Made by a program: the position numbers and the translations under genes
From: Nageia nagi
Lineage: Eukaryota > Pinophyta
Length of the DNA: 64,000 bases
Assembly: GCA_050084985.1 (NCBI GenBank)
Contig: JBITNC010000002.1
Location: 26,784,001 to 26,848,000 of the forward strand
Direction: 5' to 3'
Shown here: positions 46,401 to 59,542 of the stretch, in pieces
How positions within the stretch are numbered: position 1 is the first letter of the stretch
Layout: the number at the start of each line of letters is the position of its first letter
Notes under the pieces: generated by a model
The model's input: only the letters and a program-made list of their open reading frames with translations
What the model was told of the DNA's origin: nothing
The model's database searches: none

Positions 46401-49004
46401 CAACCTGATATCGTTTGAGCGTAATTGTAAGTATGTTGGGAGCCTGATGAATAGTAAGTTGCTTTTGTGCTCTTACATAAGAATGGCACCTGAAATCACA
46501 GTCGCAAATAATAAGAACCACTACCTTCACTATATGACAATAAACATATGCAGGATGAAAAGCACTCGAACACCAATACTTACAGTATAAAAAGCTAAGG
46601 GCAAAATGAATCAATGCATCCATGAATGAGTAATTGTAATGCTTTCAATTAATATTTTCTTCAGCTACCATAATTACTTTTGCAAAAAGAGGGAAAAGTA
46701 TGATTTTCTTTCAAATACACTGATTTTCCTGTAAATTAGCAAGCACATTCAAGCCAAGATGGCCTTGGTTGATTGATTAGATCATTAGGATGTTTGGACA
46801 TTCATTAAGATTGAAATCCCAGTAACACCTTACAGTGATGATGAAGGCACATTGTGCTAACATCATGGATGATGCTGAAATGCAATGGTGACATGGCTGT
46901 TGAGAACTTGTAAATGCAGTTATCCCTAACCTAAAAGCCAAGACAGGAGATGACCCCAGGACCCCACATTGTGAATCATGCTACCTAGCCAGGAAAATGA
47001 GGTGGTCAAATACTAACAAGTCCCTGTTGACCAATCGAAAAAAACCCAACCACTCCCATGAAAAAATATTGTAATCCCTCAGGCTTTCAGCTCATTTTAC
47101 ACAAATAATTATGAAGAAGTGATTCCTGGCGAAGGAAATATCAAAATTAAAACAACTTTTAAAAGAACAATCTGTGAGCGAGCAAGCAAACCAATAGATA
47201 TCACTTTAACCTGCTTTGAGTTATTGTAATATGTCTAGATAAGATTGATTTTTCTCTTGAAGAGACCAATTGATTCTTGTTACTCATGCAAGGAAGAGAC
47301 AAGCTCAATTTTCGAAGGCTTCTGTTACGCGGCATGCCTTCCCACAATCCCAAGGGCAAACACAGATATATATTTACTGAAATGAATGAAAACCATAAAT
47401 GACAAAAAATAAAAGTGAATCAGATGTTCTACCATCAATCAATATATGAAAAGTTTTTGCATTTGTCCAGAGAATACTAGACCCAACAATTTTTCCTTGG
47501 TTGTGCTTTCTCCTAAGTTTCAACATTTAGTTTCAAATCTTGTCATTTATGTATAGATATCTCAAGGAAAAGCATATGGTTATCTATGAGGGAAATTGCA
47601 AGGAAGCAAGATTTGAGTTTTTCATTTAATTGCATCCAAAGCAGCAGAATTTTATTTACCTTCTAATCGGAAAATAGGAAGTCCCATGCAACTAAAAAAG
47701 GTCATGGCAACCTAGAAAGTGTATGTCTTTCAACCCTCTGGTATGTGAATCCTTCAAAGCCTAGCTTCCAAGAGTACTCAAACAATTGTGCCATGTGCAT
47801 GCGGATTGAACATAATTACTTTTGATCATTGCAAAAAGTGTCATTAGAAAAGGACACCCTAAAATTTATTGGGTCTTCAAAAATAAACTAAACTATGGCG
47901 CTCACAATAGAACCTTAAGGATTATATCTGTGCATTCTCTTTATAAACAAACAAATATATTTATCTGATATTGTGTTTGATTATTTCAAGAACTCACAAT
48001 ATGATACGAAAATCACATACCCCTCACAATTATATTTATTATCTCCATCAAGCCATTCAATCGATGTATGCTTCTCAAGCGCATCCTCCAAAGATGACAC
48101 ATCTCCATGAATCTCAATAAATAGATCAAGAGACTTGTCATAGTTATCTGAAATTTTCAAGCATTGTGTGCATGTCACCTGTGAATCAAAAAGAAAAAGG
48201 TTAACAAAGAATTCTTATTCAAATAAAAAGGAAGATGGTACCGAAGTTCAACTATCAGCAAATATTACGTTTCATGAGACTCAAGAACATTAAAAATTAC
48301 CCGGCTCCGAAGACACCCCCCAAAAATATGATATATCAGTGTCGTCTCTCTGCTATCAGGATGTAATGCCTTTTCTCCTCCAAATTCATCAAGAAGGATG
48401 GATTGTATCGAGTCAACTACAACACTACACAAAAATACACATCATTACTTAGATCCGTTACGTGCTCAAATTTAGTAACACTAAAAGATCCACAAAGAAA
48501 TGGTAAAAAAAAGTTGATGTGATGAAAAAGTAAACCACCTACGCCACTGTCATACACTACCTCATGAATTCATGAGCATCCTCCTGCCTTCCACAAGAAA
48601 GATCACCAGGCATTTTTGCAATATGAGATAGTATGCTCAGAGGTTGGAATGGCTTATCACTTTGACTTACCCTCAAAACATGTCGTCGGAGCTCGCACAA
48701 AAAACATGAGTCATTTCTTCTACCTACGAAACCAAAGTACTTTGAATCATATGCATACATTGTGTTCAATACATACAAAAAATATAAACATTGCGTTCAA
48801 TACATACAAAAAATATAAACATTAATAGTGCAAAGTCAAAAACAGATACACCTACATGTTTGGGTATGAATTCCCTCTAGCAAGTAAGCTACAAGCGGCC
48901 TTGTGTACGTGAGAGACTGAAGAACAACATTTGCAAAGCAACTGCACAAAAGCAACCAATAGTTCATAACTTAAATATTTAAGTGTTAAAACCCTTGATC
49001 AAAC

Positions 49005-49047
<43 letters not shown>

Positions 49048-50524
49048 CTTAAATTATATTTGTCATATACGAAATCCAACTATAATAAATGTCATAGAAA
49101 ACTATTTGTGATAAATAACAATGCCTAATGTTATACATGTGTAGGAGATACCTGTTGCCACAATTAATCAGCCCACATGGTGGAAAGTTTGTTTCATTCC
49201 AATAGAAAAGCTTCACAAATTTTTCATATGGAAACAAGACCTATGCAAAACCTCATTATTTAGTAAAACCATAAAAAGTTGTAGAAAACATGAAAATGGT
49301 AAATAAGCAAGTACTGAAACAACTTACTACTCACTTTCTTAGGCTTGACCATTATGCTATCAGAACATCCATTGGCAGTGGCCGATGATATTCCAAGCTT
49401 AGAAGAATTTGACAATGCAACGGTCTTCACAGATGTTCGAAATGCATTGGAAAAATTACAGGAATTCTTTAAAGTATCTTCAGCATGACCTGGGGCTGAT
49501 CGACAATCTTGCTTGTGACCTTGATTCCAATGTTTAGATTGGCATTCAAGTGAGCTAAAATCAAAGATACCGCAAACATTAGATGAAAGACCCACTAAAT
49601 AAAAGTGACCAAGATAAAACAAAGAGACATTACCATGTTAAAAGCACCCACATTTTTACTGGCATTCACAATCAAGTGTTTGTGTTAAACACCAATAATT
49701 ACTCATTTTTCATAACATCTAAAAACAAAGGGTTTCAAAATTCAAAAACCAAATGATTATAAGCAGCGTTGCCAGTCCGCATTACATAAATAAAACGTTT
49801 TTTGCTGCAAATAGTCCTTAATTTTCTATTATCCGGCACAAATTTGCTCCAGTAGAAGACTTATAATATTATACTACATGTTTGAAGTCGAACACCCAAT
49901 ATAAACAATCAATTGCTATCTGCACATTTTTTCAATAGAGAAAATTTACATAAGCAAATTTAACAAGGGGAAAGAACCACATTTCACAAAAAGTATAACC
50001 CCAAATTACATCAAGAAGTAGAGAGAACCACCTTAATTAAAAAAAAAAAATTAAATTGGAAGGTTAGGAAATCAGATTCCATTCCAATAAAAGCACGAGG
50101 TTGCAACGATAAATACTGCTAACAAATTCATACAAACACCATTAATTGGCCGCTTTCGATCAACTGGGTTTGGGTTTCCTTCAATCAAACTAGGGTTTTC
50201 TCCAATTAAATTAGGGTTTTGTCAAATCCAATTAGGGTTTCCATAAACTCACCAATATCGCACTGATTTACATCGTGAACATCGCTTGGTCGAATTGCGC
50301 TCGCACATGGCGCAAACCTCCAATCTTTTCTCTTCCATTCCTTTTTCCCGCTCCCTTAAACTAATTTCCGCTATGTTTTCCTCGCCCTCAAATCGAATAT
50401 TAGGGTTTAAGTACTTGGCAGCCGCAAACTTGACGAAATTCACAATGCCCAAACCGATGAGGACTACAGTTATGAGGTATGGCAACAGTGTGGAAATATC
50501 CACATAGCCACCCGTGGATGTCAT
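43454..50524 (-). CDS. UBP16: Ubiquitin carboxyl-terminal hydrolase with MYND finger (UBP15-19 group, UBP16-like)
   Basis: Eleven coding exons from splice sites and family match: 50253-50524, 49335-49554, 49152-49240, 48852-48941, 48561-48719, 48301-48424, 48021-48178, 46405-46489, 46069-46281, 45875-45936, 43454-45710. They join in frame to 1242 codons; all introns are GT-AG, and the exon 4/5 junction has a 4-nt ambiguity with the same mRNA. A membrane segment lies at about 13-33 and a MYND finger at C71, C74, C82, C85, C91, C95, H104, C108. The USP core has catalytic C195 ([13 protein letters not shown]), zinc cysteines 321/324/369/372, H451 (FFGHY) and Asp 467/468. It should cleave ubiquitin from proteins; Arabidopsis UBP16 is tied to salt tolerance. 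The long Ser/Thr-rich tail (492-1242) holds two KPLFA-x-GFLN motifs and ends in a SEC-C-like zinc motif. All catalytic residues are present. The symbol reflects best group fit, not proven orthology. Confidence 0.92.
49008..49046. repeat. (TA)n microsatellite in intron 3 of the ubiquitin protease gene
   Basis: An uninterrupted AT dinucleotide run of about 39 bp, between exon 3 (49152-49240) and exon 4 (48852-48941). Confidence 0.95.
50166..50240 (-). promoter_or_regulatory. Cluster of telo-box motifs in intron 1 of the ubiquitin protease gene
   Basis: On the minus strand AAACCCTA occurs at about 50191-50198, 50211-50219 and 50232-50240, with AAACCCAAACCC at 50166-50177. They lie within the first 90 nt of intron 1. 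Another copy (AAACCCTA) lies in exon 1 near 50401-50408. Telo-boxes near plant transcription starts are known binding sites for Myb-type and other factors. A role here is inference. Confidence 0.5.
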
Positions 50525-50653
50525 GCATATATAGCCTCAAAATTTATGCAAGAAAAGTGTATATTTTGTGTGTATATGTATCTTCCTGTGGACGACTTCT
50601 CCTCTGTATGTAGTTTCTTGGCCTAAATCAAAGCACAGACTCCTCATGGAAGG

Positions 50654-50664
50654 ATTATATAAAT
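50654..50664 (-). promoter_or_regulatory. Candidate TATA box of the ubiquitin protease gene
   Basis: The minus strand reads ATTTATATAAT, about 130 nt upstream of the ATG at 50524, leaving room for a 5' UTR of roughly 100 nt. TATATATG at about 50526-50535 is too close to the ATG to serve. Confidence 0.35.
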
Positions 50665-51176
50665 GCTTGAAAGATTTTTTTTTTTTTTAAAACTTTAAAG
50701 GCTTTCCCAAACCTTGATCCAAAAGAATTTTTGTAGAAACTTCATGCAACTTCTCTTTCTGGAGCAGTGAAGCATATACTCATTGTGTATATACAACGTG
50801 GTATATATGTACTGTATGTATATATATGGAAAGTAACTATATACTCATTGTATATATATAGATATATGGAAAATGAGTGGAGTATATCATTATGTATATT
50901 TGGCAGCGGTCAGTGTTGGGTGTGTTTTTTTGGGCTAGTATTTTTTATCTGGGTTGTTAAATTCTGAAGATAAATTAAATATCTTGTTTTCGTTATTTTG
51001 AGATTTTTTTTTGATGATTTATAAAATGTTGCCTTTTGATTTATTGAGTTAGGTTTTTAAAAATAGTTTTTATATTTTTTTTACTAGTTTGAGATTGATT
51101 TATATATGAATTTGAATTATTATATTTATATTATTTTTTAAAAATATTTATAGTTTTTATATTATCATATTCATAT
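50665..51176. other. Upstream region, AT-rich, no gene recognised
   Basis: Contains TATATA-rich runs around 50795-50870. The plus-strand open frame 50767-50967 is low-complexity. Confidence 0.5.
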
Positions 51177-51906
51177 TGTTAGGTCGTTTTATTATTCTAA
51201 GGTTTATTTTAGTTAAAATATTATTGGGTAGCATACTTGTAAAAGATAAATATACTTATAGTAAGTCAATGTTTCATTTGAAAGGCAATGGTGAAGAATG
51301 GAGGGCAGTGAAGGGTCAATAGAGATTCAATCAATTAAGTGGTTTGAACAAGTGGAGTGGATAATGATAGGTAGCTTCAAGTGTGATATCATACTACTTT
51401 TTGTAGTACTCTTAGGCCCATTTTGGGTTAGTCTTCAAAGTCATGATAAGAGAATGAAGCTAATTCAAATTCCTTGAAATAGTTTTTTTCAAAATTGTAA
51501 AAAATATAGTAGTCTTTGCTCTTTGCATCACAATAAGAACTTTGTAATCCAAAGGGAGTTGAAAGTTAATCTAATTGGAATTTTGGCACATGCCAAAGGT
51601 GGTAGGCAAATGATTGTAACTTTGAACCTATTATATTAACAATTTATTTTACCCTATCTTCAAAAATTATTTCATGTGAAAGACATCTTCTTTAGGAACA
51701 ACATAATCTTACAATCGAAAAATGATCTTGTAACTCTTTTATGAAGTTCAATATTGCATTATGGAAAGAGAAGATTGTATTTGCAAAGCAACAAAGGAAA
51801 CATTACATCTACAAGAATAAATAGAGCAAAATTAAAAACATCCTAAACTACCTATGCAATTATCTTAAGGTTGTTCCAAAAATCCTTGTACAAGATTATT
51901 GTTACA
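51177..51906 (-). repeat. Possible 3' LTR of an older copia element
   Basis: On the plus strand it starts TGTTAGGTCG and ends ATTGTTACA. It is followed at about 51907-51918 by TTGCCCCCTC, which on the minus strand is a polypurine tract directly before TGTAACAATA. A decayed copia RNase H in the same orientation follows. No partner LTR was found, so the left boundary is a guess from the TG end. Confidence 0.4.
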
Positions 51907-51929
51907 TTGCCCCCTCAATCCATTGGGGG

Positions 51930-52760
51930 AATTAATAGTCCAAGCATGCTCTTCAATTTCTTGAACTTCTCTTATCCAAGTTCTTTAGTGAAGATGTCTA
52001 TTGGTTTTGCTACTATAGGATAGTTTTCACTTGTACACTGCCAACTTTCACATAATATCAAGTCAAATGGTGTTTGGTATTGATATATTTAGTTTGATCA
52101 TTGAAAATAAAAATATTAACTAACTTAATTATAAATGTATTATCAACCATAACTGCATGAATTTATATCTTCTACAAATCTTAAAGAATTCAACATAGCT
52201 ACACTATTTCTCTTACTACTTCTAAAGTGGCCATGTATTATTTGTATCTTATTGGAGTTGTTAGAACTAACTACTTCCTTAACTTCTTAGAGATTGTTGT
52301 TGACCCTAGATTTATTAGAAACCTTGAGGTGGATTTTCAATCTCTTTTATCTTTTTATTAATTTGAATTTGAGTAGACAATTAATTTGAAATTGATGGTC
52401 TTATATTATTTGAGTCCAACCTTTTAAGTACCTTTCAAGCATAGAAGCACTCTTTTTGTTATTACCTAATGATCTTGACAAGGTCTTGCATAAACCTTAA
52501 CATGACCCCCATAATAAAAGGCATACCAAGTCTCGTTGTTGTGACATAGATGAGACTACCAATAAGTTGTTTATACTTTGTTGGATCTTCAAAGTGTGCA
52601 CCATCATTTGTCGACAACCTCAAGTTTCACTCCATTATTATACTTATAGTGTTACAATATTTCATTCCAAACTTTTGTAAGAGTTCTCCAACTTTTTGTT
52701 AAGAATTGAAAATGTACTTGAGTTTTTTGTTGCTTTAATACCTAATCCCAAGTATACATT
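51930..52760 (-). pseudogene. Degraded copia RT-RNase H remnant of an older element
   Basis: On the minus strand, from right to left: VYLGLGIKATKNSSTF near 52720, NLLVVSSMSQQRDLV near 52530, and an RNase H tail including DNTFIIKLVNIFIFNDQTKY and INTKHHL near 52090 (matching DN-x-SAI...KHI-x-x-x-HH). Stops and frameshifts are frequent. It is more decayed than elements 1-5 and of another subfamily. Confidence 0.5.
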
Positions 52761-52800
52761 ACACATTCCAACATTTTGAAATATTATATGGTATTAGAGT

Positions 52801-54671
52801 TCATTCAGGGTATATATATGGTCCAATGAGGTTATTCTCTCATCTGATTATGTTTGAAATAATTGTTAGCCTACATATTTTTCTATTTTTTATTTAATTT
52901 TTACATTAGTAGCAGTAGAAAATTAATAATATGCATGCTTATAAAATAATATAAGGGGCTTCATCCATGGGGCTTTGACTTGTTAGTGGAGATGCCTAGT
53001 TTGGGCATGGAGACACAAATTCAAGTTTTGGGGGCTCATGGAATTGAGGGTGTATCGCATCTACATTATTGGACACAAACAATCAACTCAATGTAGTGGA
53101 GGTTATAGTGGAAGTAAGAAGCATGATTCAAACCCATGAAGAGGCATATAAAAGTGTAACAAACTAATCAATTCTCCTAATATAATCGAAATAATGATGA
53201 TAATAAGGTATTTTCTAGTAATCCAAATCTAATTTATCAGTTGCCCTTTTTTATATAATAAGATAATCAAATGTTCTTTTTTTGCCTGTTATATTATCGA
53301 TTGAATTGGTAAATTGAGCTAAATCCACTAATAAATACTAGTAATACAAGGTAGGATAGGTGGCTCATGTTGTTCCAAGAGTCCTCATTTAGGTTAGTGT
53401 TAGGGTTGAGACATGGTTGGGGTGCCAAAAAATGAACCATAATAGTAATAAAGATTAAAGGAATTTAATGTTAACATTTAAATTCCCTTTTTTGGTCACA
53501 TCTTTCATGCATAAACATCTCCTCCAATGACTACTATGGAATGGATTGATTCTTCACCTACCGACATTTATTTCCTTTTGCAGGTATGTAGTTGAGCTTT
53601 AATATTCATAATATGAGCAGATATTCCTTGGATGTTGTAACATCCCTTCTTGTACCATATAAAATAATGTAATAACCAATAGGAAACATTTTAATAATAT
53701 CCCTTTGGTATTTATTTTGTATTAACTTAGGATAGCAATTAATTGGTCCATGGACCCCATTGTAAGCCCCTAGCAAGACATATCCCTCTCAAGTGTAAAT
53801 TAGAAAATAATAATGAACTTGGAGATCTCAAAATTGATTGTGGGAATCCCAAGGCCTCATATTTATTAATTAGCCATGATAATAGATTGTATGCTTGCAC
53901 TAGCCATGGGGAGATTCCTAGACCCCACGTTGATAAACCCAGACCCCTAGGCCCCCATGCATGACTCCTAGACCCATGTGGGCATGTGTGGTACCCTTAG
54001 ACCTTACGTTGGTATTTATGGTACCCAGGAATCCCATGTTGGCATGCTTGACACCTAGGCATCCACGTTGGGCATCCACACCCTTTGGAGGCTAATGTTG
54101 GGCCTTAGATCCTAGTGATGATTTTGAGATGGAATCTAAGTCCTAGTGAGAGTATAAAGAGACATGGAGGTTCATTTGCAACACGAATATTGATTATTAC
54201 TTCTAAATTCATACATCATTTGGTGGACAAAGACCTTAGTAGAGCCCTAAGTGAATTCCTTAGCTGGAGCACCTAAAAGGGTTACCAAGTGGAGTGAACT
54301 TGGTAGTCTATGATAATTGGTGGAGCACCATTTCCCATTAGGTGGATCCAAAGTGGAGTCTCTACCATGTGAGTTGTTATCCATATCTAAGGAGGGCCCC
54401 TTCAATGGGGAGTAGTCAAATTATGAGGAGGCATTATTATACCTAGGTTCGTCTAGCATCAAGTGAGTCATTTAGCATAGTTCAACTCCCAAGAGGTTAA
54501 TGTTAGGCCCTTTGGGCATATCTTGTATTGTTTCTCATTGTTGATCATAATACAAGTTGTGGGCTCATTTGGATCTCAATGGTGTGTTCATATTATTCAT
54601 TTTATGTATGTGTTGAGCATTATTGTGTTGTATATTATGTTTTTGGCCTATCTTTGGTATTGTATTAAGTT
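52801..54671. other. Intergenic DNA with GTTGG/CCTAG-rich degenerate repeats
   Basis: No gene recognised. At about 53920-54110 there are imperfect repeats built from CCCACGTTGG, GGCAT and ACCCCTAG/ACCTAGG words. TGTAACATCCC at about 53636 resembles the start of some plant LTRs, but no matching end was identified. Confidence 0.4.
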
Positions 54672-55175
54672 TGTGAGAGAGTTGCAATATAAACTAAACA
54701 ACTCTATATTCCCAAGATCACATGAAATCTCACAATTTACATCTAACAAATTCATAAAGCAATCTCACAAAGATAACACAAGATGTAAGTGGTTCCTTCA
54801 ACTAAGAGTACATCCATTAACTAGATCTCACTTCATTCACAAACATGAATCTCTTACAATTCTCCTAACTCATCTCCTAAACACTATCCTATAGCATAGT
54901 TTTACTCTACAAATTGGTGTATGATCACAAAAAGGGAGAGCCTTCTATTTATAGGCTAAAATCCCTCGTTCGATCACATTTTTATCCAATGTACAAAAGC
55001 ATGATATGCACATCCTTTTACCCAAGGGGCATGCACATGACATGGAGTGTAGGACAAGTTACATTATCATATTCACTTAAATACTGAAGGTATCAAATGA
55101 TACCCTTAAGTATTAGTGAACTTACATAGAAGATTATTACATAACCTTTACAATAATGCATTATACATTCCAACA
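54672..55175 (-). repeat. 3' LTR of element 4 (504 bp)
   Basis: TGTGAGAGAGTTG start, TTCCAACA end, TATAAATA at 54953-54946 on the minus strand, followed by polypurine tract CCCCCCCTTAA (plus-strand reading) at 55176-55186. Confidence 0.9.
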
Positions 55176-55186
55176 CCCCCCCTTAA

Positions 55187-55871
55187 TGTAATATTGGGAT
55201 AGAGCGAATAAGAGAGAAATTAAGAGAGTTCTCCTCTAAACAGATACAATAGAGATGAGAACTTTTTACATATTTGTGAAGTAAGAAAGATCTAGTTTGA
55301 GATTCATTACTTTGCCAAATACAATCATTAACCACAATCGATTTCAGTGTACATGAAGTAGTCATCCAATTCGAAGTTATGAGGGGTCTCCAAGAGCCTG
55401 CATATATGAAGTAACTTGCAATCTAAAAGAAACCTGCAAGTCATAAGCAACTCAAATAACAAGATTAGTTGCAACATATTCATATCAACAAGGATAGATG
55501 AATCACATAAATGCCATCATGAATTGATCAATGGTGCACTATAAGTCACCATGAAGATGCCAAGCCAAAACTCATAGTCACCTGCTATATATAAAACATG
55601 TGTTGATTATCATTACAAAATAGAGCATGCACATACGAGTTCTTCACATATGGATAACTGAATAGTGCCAAAATACACATAAGAGTTCCTCACACATGGA
55701 TAACTGAATGATACTAGATTGGTTAATCTTTTTGCTTTTAAAAATTTGTACAATAAGTTCCTCATGCAAAGCGAACTTACCGCGAAGGTGTACAATAAAA
55801 TCAACACTATACAGCACAAAATCCTCCCATGGGTGAAGTTATCATCACAAACATGAATTCAACACAAGAAT
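55187..55871 (-). other. 3' untranslated region of element 4
   Basis: Same layout as in the siblings, with GGATAACTGAA repeats at about 55651-55710 and one GTAAGT hairpin unit at about 55747-55792, whose 6-bp stem (AAGTTC/GAACTT) is intact. The 68-codon frame 55613-55819 (minus) resembles the overlapping frame in element 5 (57282-57536). This follows from DNA homology, so I do not call it a gene. Confidence 0.6.
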
Positions 55872-56579
55872 TCAAATTTCACTCCCCCTTAAGGGTAACT
55901 TCACCAACTCGATAGCATCCCTAAGCTTACAAGACTGAGCTTTTAGGAGGGGCTTGGTGAACAAATTAGCGGAGTTCAAGGTGGATGGACAATACTCCAG
56001 TGTATGATGCCATCAAGAACCTTCTCCTTGATAAAATGAGAATGGATTTACACATCTTTTATTCTCTGATAGAACATAATATTCTTAACTAAAGAAATAG
56101 CTGATTGATTGTCTAAAGAAATCAAAGATGAGCCACCTTGCTCATACCTAATTTTTTAGAATATGCCTTAGCCAAATGGTTTCTTGGCTGCAACAGACAT
56201 GGCATGGTATTCAGCTTTTATGGTGGAAAGAGAAATAGTAGGCTGCTTCTTAGAAGCATAAGAGATAACACTTGAACCAATGCTAAACACATACATAAAG
56301 GTTGATTTCCTATCATCTTTATCTCCCCCATAGTCAAAATCTGAGACTCTAGAGAGAACAAATGAGGGCAATATTTACTTAACAGCATTAAGGTGCTCAA
56401 CATATGGTTTTTGCATGAATCAAGCCATTAGATTCATTGTAAAGGTAATATCTAGCTTGAAAATAGTCAAATACAGAAGACTACCAATTAATTAACTGTA
56501 AGCTGTAGCATCAGCTAATTGAGAGTTAGAGCTCAGAGAAATAGTGATTCGAGGAGAAACTAGGATCGTAACATATCTA
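55872..56579 (-). pseudogene. RNase H end of element 4 pol
   Basis: Carries the C-terminal SEI-stop and open pieces such as 56168-56371 ([37 protein letters not shown]). Frameshifts are present and about 50 bp is missing near 56372 relative to siblings. Interrupted at 56579/56580 by element 5. Confidence 0.85.
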
Positions 56580-56584
56580 CATTC
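56580..56584. repeat. Target site duplication of element 5, left copy (CATTC)
   Basis: Matches CACTC at 63922-63926 with one substitution. Sibling pol reads TATCTA-CACTC-CTCCATTCC at this place, so the right copy is the original. Confidence 0.8.
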
Positions 56585-57084
56585 TGAAGGAACTAACACT
56601 AACAAGATAATTTCTAAAAAACCAAGATCACATGAAAGCTTTCAATTCACATCTAACTATCACACAAAGTAATCTCACAAAGATAACACAAGATGTAAGT
56701 GATTCCTCCAACGAAGAGTACATCCACTAACTAGATCTTTACTTCAATCACAAATACAACTCTCTTACAATCGTCCTAATCTCAACTCCTACACTCTATC
56801 TATAGCATAACTATAGTCCACAAATTAGTGTGTGATCTCAAATAGGGAGTTTTCTATTTATAGGCCAAAATCCCTCTTTAAATCAACCTTTTATCTAATG
56901 TACAAAAGCATGACATGCACATCCTTTTACCCAAGGGGCATGCTCATGACATGGAGTGTAGGATAAGTTACATTATCATATTCACTTAAATACTTAAGGT
57001 ATCAAATGATACCCTTAAATATTAGTGAACTTACATAGAAGATTTAATACAAACCTTTACAATAATGCATTATACATTCCAACA
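56585..57084 (-). repeat. Left (3') LTR of element 5 (500 bp)
   Basis: TGAAGGAACTAAC start, TTCCAACA end, TATAAATA at 56862-56855, followed by polypurine tract at 57085-57095 (TTAAGGAAGAG on the minus strand). Confidence 0.9.
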
Positions 57085-57254
57085 CTCTTCCTTAATGCAA
57101 TATTGGGATAGAGCGAGTAAGAAAGAAGAAGAAGAGAAAGTAAGAGAGTTCTCCTCCAAATAGATACAATGGAGATGAGAACTTTTTACATATTTATGAA
57201 GTAAGAAAGATCTAGTCACCTACTATATATAAAACATGTGTTGATTATCATTAC

Positions 57255-57472
57255 AAAATAGAACATGCACATACAAGTTCCTCACATATGGATAACTGAA
57301 CAATGCCAAAAGACACATAAGAATTCTTCACACATGGATAACTGAACAGTTCTAGATTGACCAAAAATAGAGCATGCACATACGAGTTCCTCACATATGT
57401 ATAACTGAATAGTACAAAAAGACACATAAGAGTTCTTCACACATGGATAACTGAATAGTGCTAGATTGGTCA
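57255..57472 (-). repeat. Tandem duplication (~109 bp) in the 3' untranslated region of element 5
   Basis: The units 57255-57362 and 57364-57472 run in parallel, each with AGAACATGCACATAC or AGAGCATGCACATAC, two GGATAACTGAA words and AGACACATAAGA. Siblings have one unit here. A single GTAAGT hairpin unit follows at about 57476-57520, with an intact AAGTTT/AAACTT stem. Confidence 0.8.
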
Positions 57473-57630
57473 ATTTGTACAACAAGTTTCTCACATAGAG
57501 CAAACTTACCATGAAGGTATATAACAAAATCAACACTATACAACATAAAATCCTCCTAAGGGTGAAGTTGTCATCACAAACATGAATTCAACACAAGAAT
57601 ACAAACTTCATTCCCCCTTAAGGGCAACTT

Positions 57631-59542
57631 ATGGCCCTGCATCCTTACCACTTGTGGCCTTGACATCGCCTCCACTCGTGACATGAGCCTCTCCTTTTTT
57701 TTCTTCTTCGTGCAACCCCTTTCCTCCCATCCAACTATTATTTGGACCCCTCACTCTCCACTTGGCCCTCATGGCCTTCTTCTTATTAACCTCCTCCTCA
57801 CTTGACCTTTGCTCCTCTCTTGCTCCTTAACCTTTTTTTTCCTTGCTTATTCCTTTGAGTTGCGTGGAGTAAGAATTCAAACTTAGAATTAAGTTTGCAT
57901 CCACTTTTCATTTAATTTTTTGCAAATCTAGTACTTTTCTTAAATATTTCCTTATTGAAAAGGTTTAACCAAAATCAAATCTCATTATTTGATATTTTTT
58001 TAAAATTTTGAGACATAGGGGTATTTTAAAAAAAAATAGGGGTACTTTATTTTGAGTAAACTCTAATTATTTAAAGTAAATCTTTGAAGCTATATAAGGT
58101 ATTTTTTTTTTAAAGATAAATGATTTAGGTATTACAATTAAGGGAAATAATACTTAATTTTTTTATGGTAGAAATTTGGCATCATTTCCTTAAAGTTAAT
58201 TTCTTTCTCCTAAAAGTTAAGAGTGATTATACAATAAGCTCTTATTGCCTAAGTGATCATTGAAGGAATCAAGATCAAGATCCTTTTCTTTTTAAGTAAA
58301 AAGGGGGAATTATTTTACTTCAAAATACAAATTTTTAGTATACTTTAAATAAAAAAAGGGGGAATTTGTATCATTTTACTTAAAACTAAACTTTATCTAG
58401 ATTTTGCATAGTTATAATGCATGCTTACTTATTTTTTGTAAGTTATAATGCATGCTTAATTTTTTAAGTTATGGATTGATGCATGCTTCCTACTTAATCC
58501 TTAAGTTAAATAGTGCATGATTCTTACTTAATTTATTGGAATAATGCATGCTTAATTTTTTTTAAAGCTATGTGAATGATGCATTTTTTTGCTTAAGCTA
58601 AAAGTTTTTAATGCATGCTCAAGGACTTAAATTTTTTAAGTTAATGCTTAGGACTTAAAATTTTTAAGATGCATGCTTATGAATTAAAAATGCATGTTGA
58701 GTATTTATCCTTATATAGAATGAACTTGTGCAAAATAAGAAATGATGTAAAGATGTCCTTTAGGGGTTGGTAAATAAAATCCATTAGACACTTAGGTTTC
58801 AAATTTTTGAATGGATGATGTTTTACTTATGCTCTTTTATTTCATATTTCATACTTTGATTTATTTGCTTATATAAACAAAAACATAAATATTGATATGA
58901 GCCACCCCCTAAAATGAACACATCCACATATACTTTCCACAACATGACTTGTTTAGAGAGCTATAAGGTGAGGATAGGCGGACTGGAGCCTTTAAGTTCG
59001 ACGATCCAAGTGGTGAAAAGTTTGTACTTCTTAATTGCCCCTAAGTCCTCTGTTGGTCTGGATTTAACTTCAATAGGTGGACATGTATGTGTGTAGTGAT
59101 ACTACATATTTGCAATTCCATTCAGGGATTATCTTGATAACCTAGGAGGACAACTTGAAACCTAATCAAGATTAATAATTTAATCGATCCAATAAACATT
59201 GAAAACTTAAAATATAGCTAGTACTTCTCCTTGTGAGAGTATATTATTGCCCAAGGGGAAATGGTTGAGGATTGATAGGAGCTAGGCTCCTCTTATGTGG
59301 GCATCCAAGTGAAAGCCTAATTTTAGATAAGAAAATAAGCTTTAATAATGTCACTCTATATCTACAATTCTTGAGATGAGAAATGTATTTGGGTAAATGG
59401 TTTATTATTTGAATTATAAAACATTTGCACTTGTGAATCAAATCAAGCATATCTTTAGTATTAAATGTAACATATATTATTTACATGGTTAAAACTTATC
59501 ATTTAATATTATTTATTAAACCACACGCTTACCTAAACACAT
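57631..59542 (+). other. Leader of element 5, inverted, 5' end missing
   Basis: Starts with a pyrimidine-rich block (57631-57840), then TTTAAGT/ATGCATG repeats (58420-58700), then the conserved family blocks (AACCCCTAAAGGACATC as its reverse complement at about 58755, and the GGCCTTCACC block at about 59280-59330). A deletion of about 45 nt at 59530 removes the acceptor-like site and the gag ATG. Confidence 0.65.

Noticed and set aside
55613-57536. Similar small open frames downstream of pol in elements 4 and 5 (55613-55819, 57282-57536)
   Set aside because: Similarity follows from DNA homology, and the frame is not kept through the six units of element 1, whose spacing is not a multiple of three.
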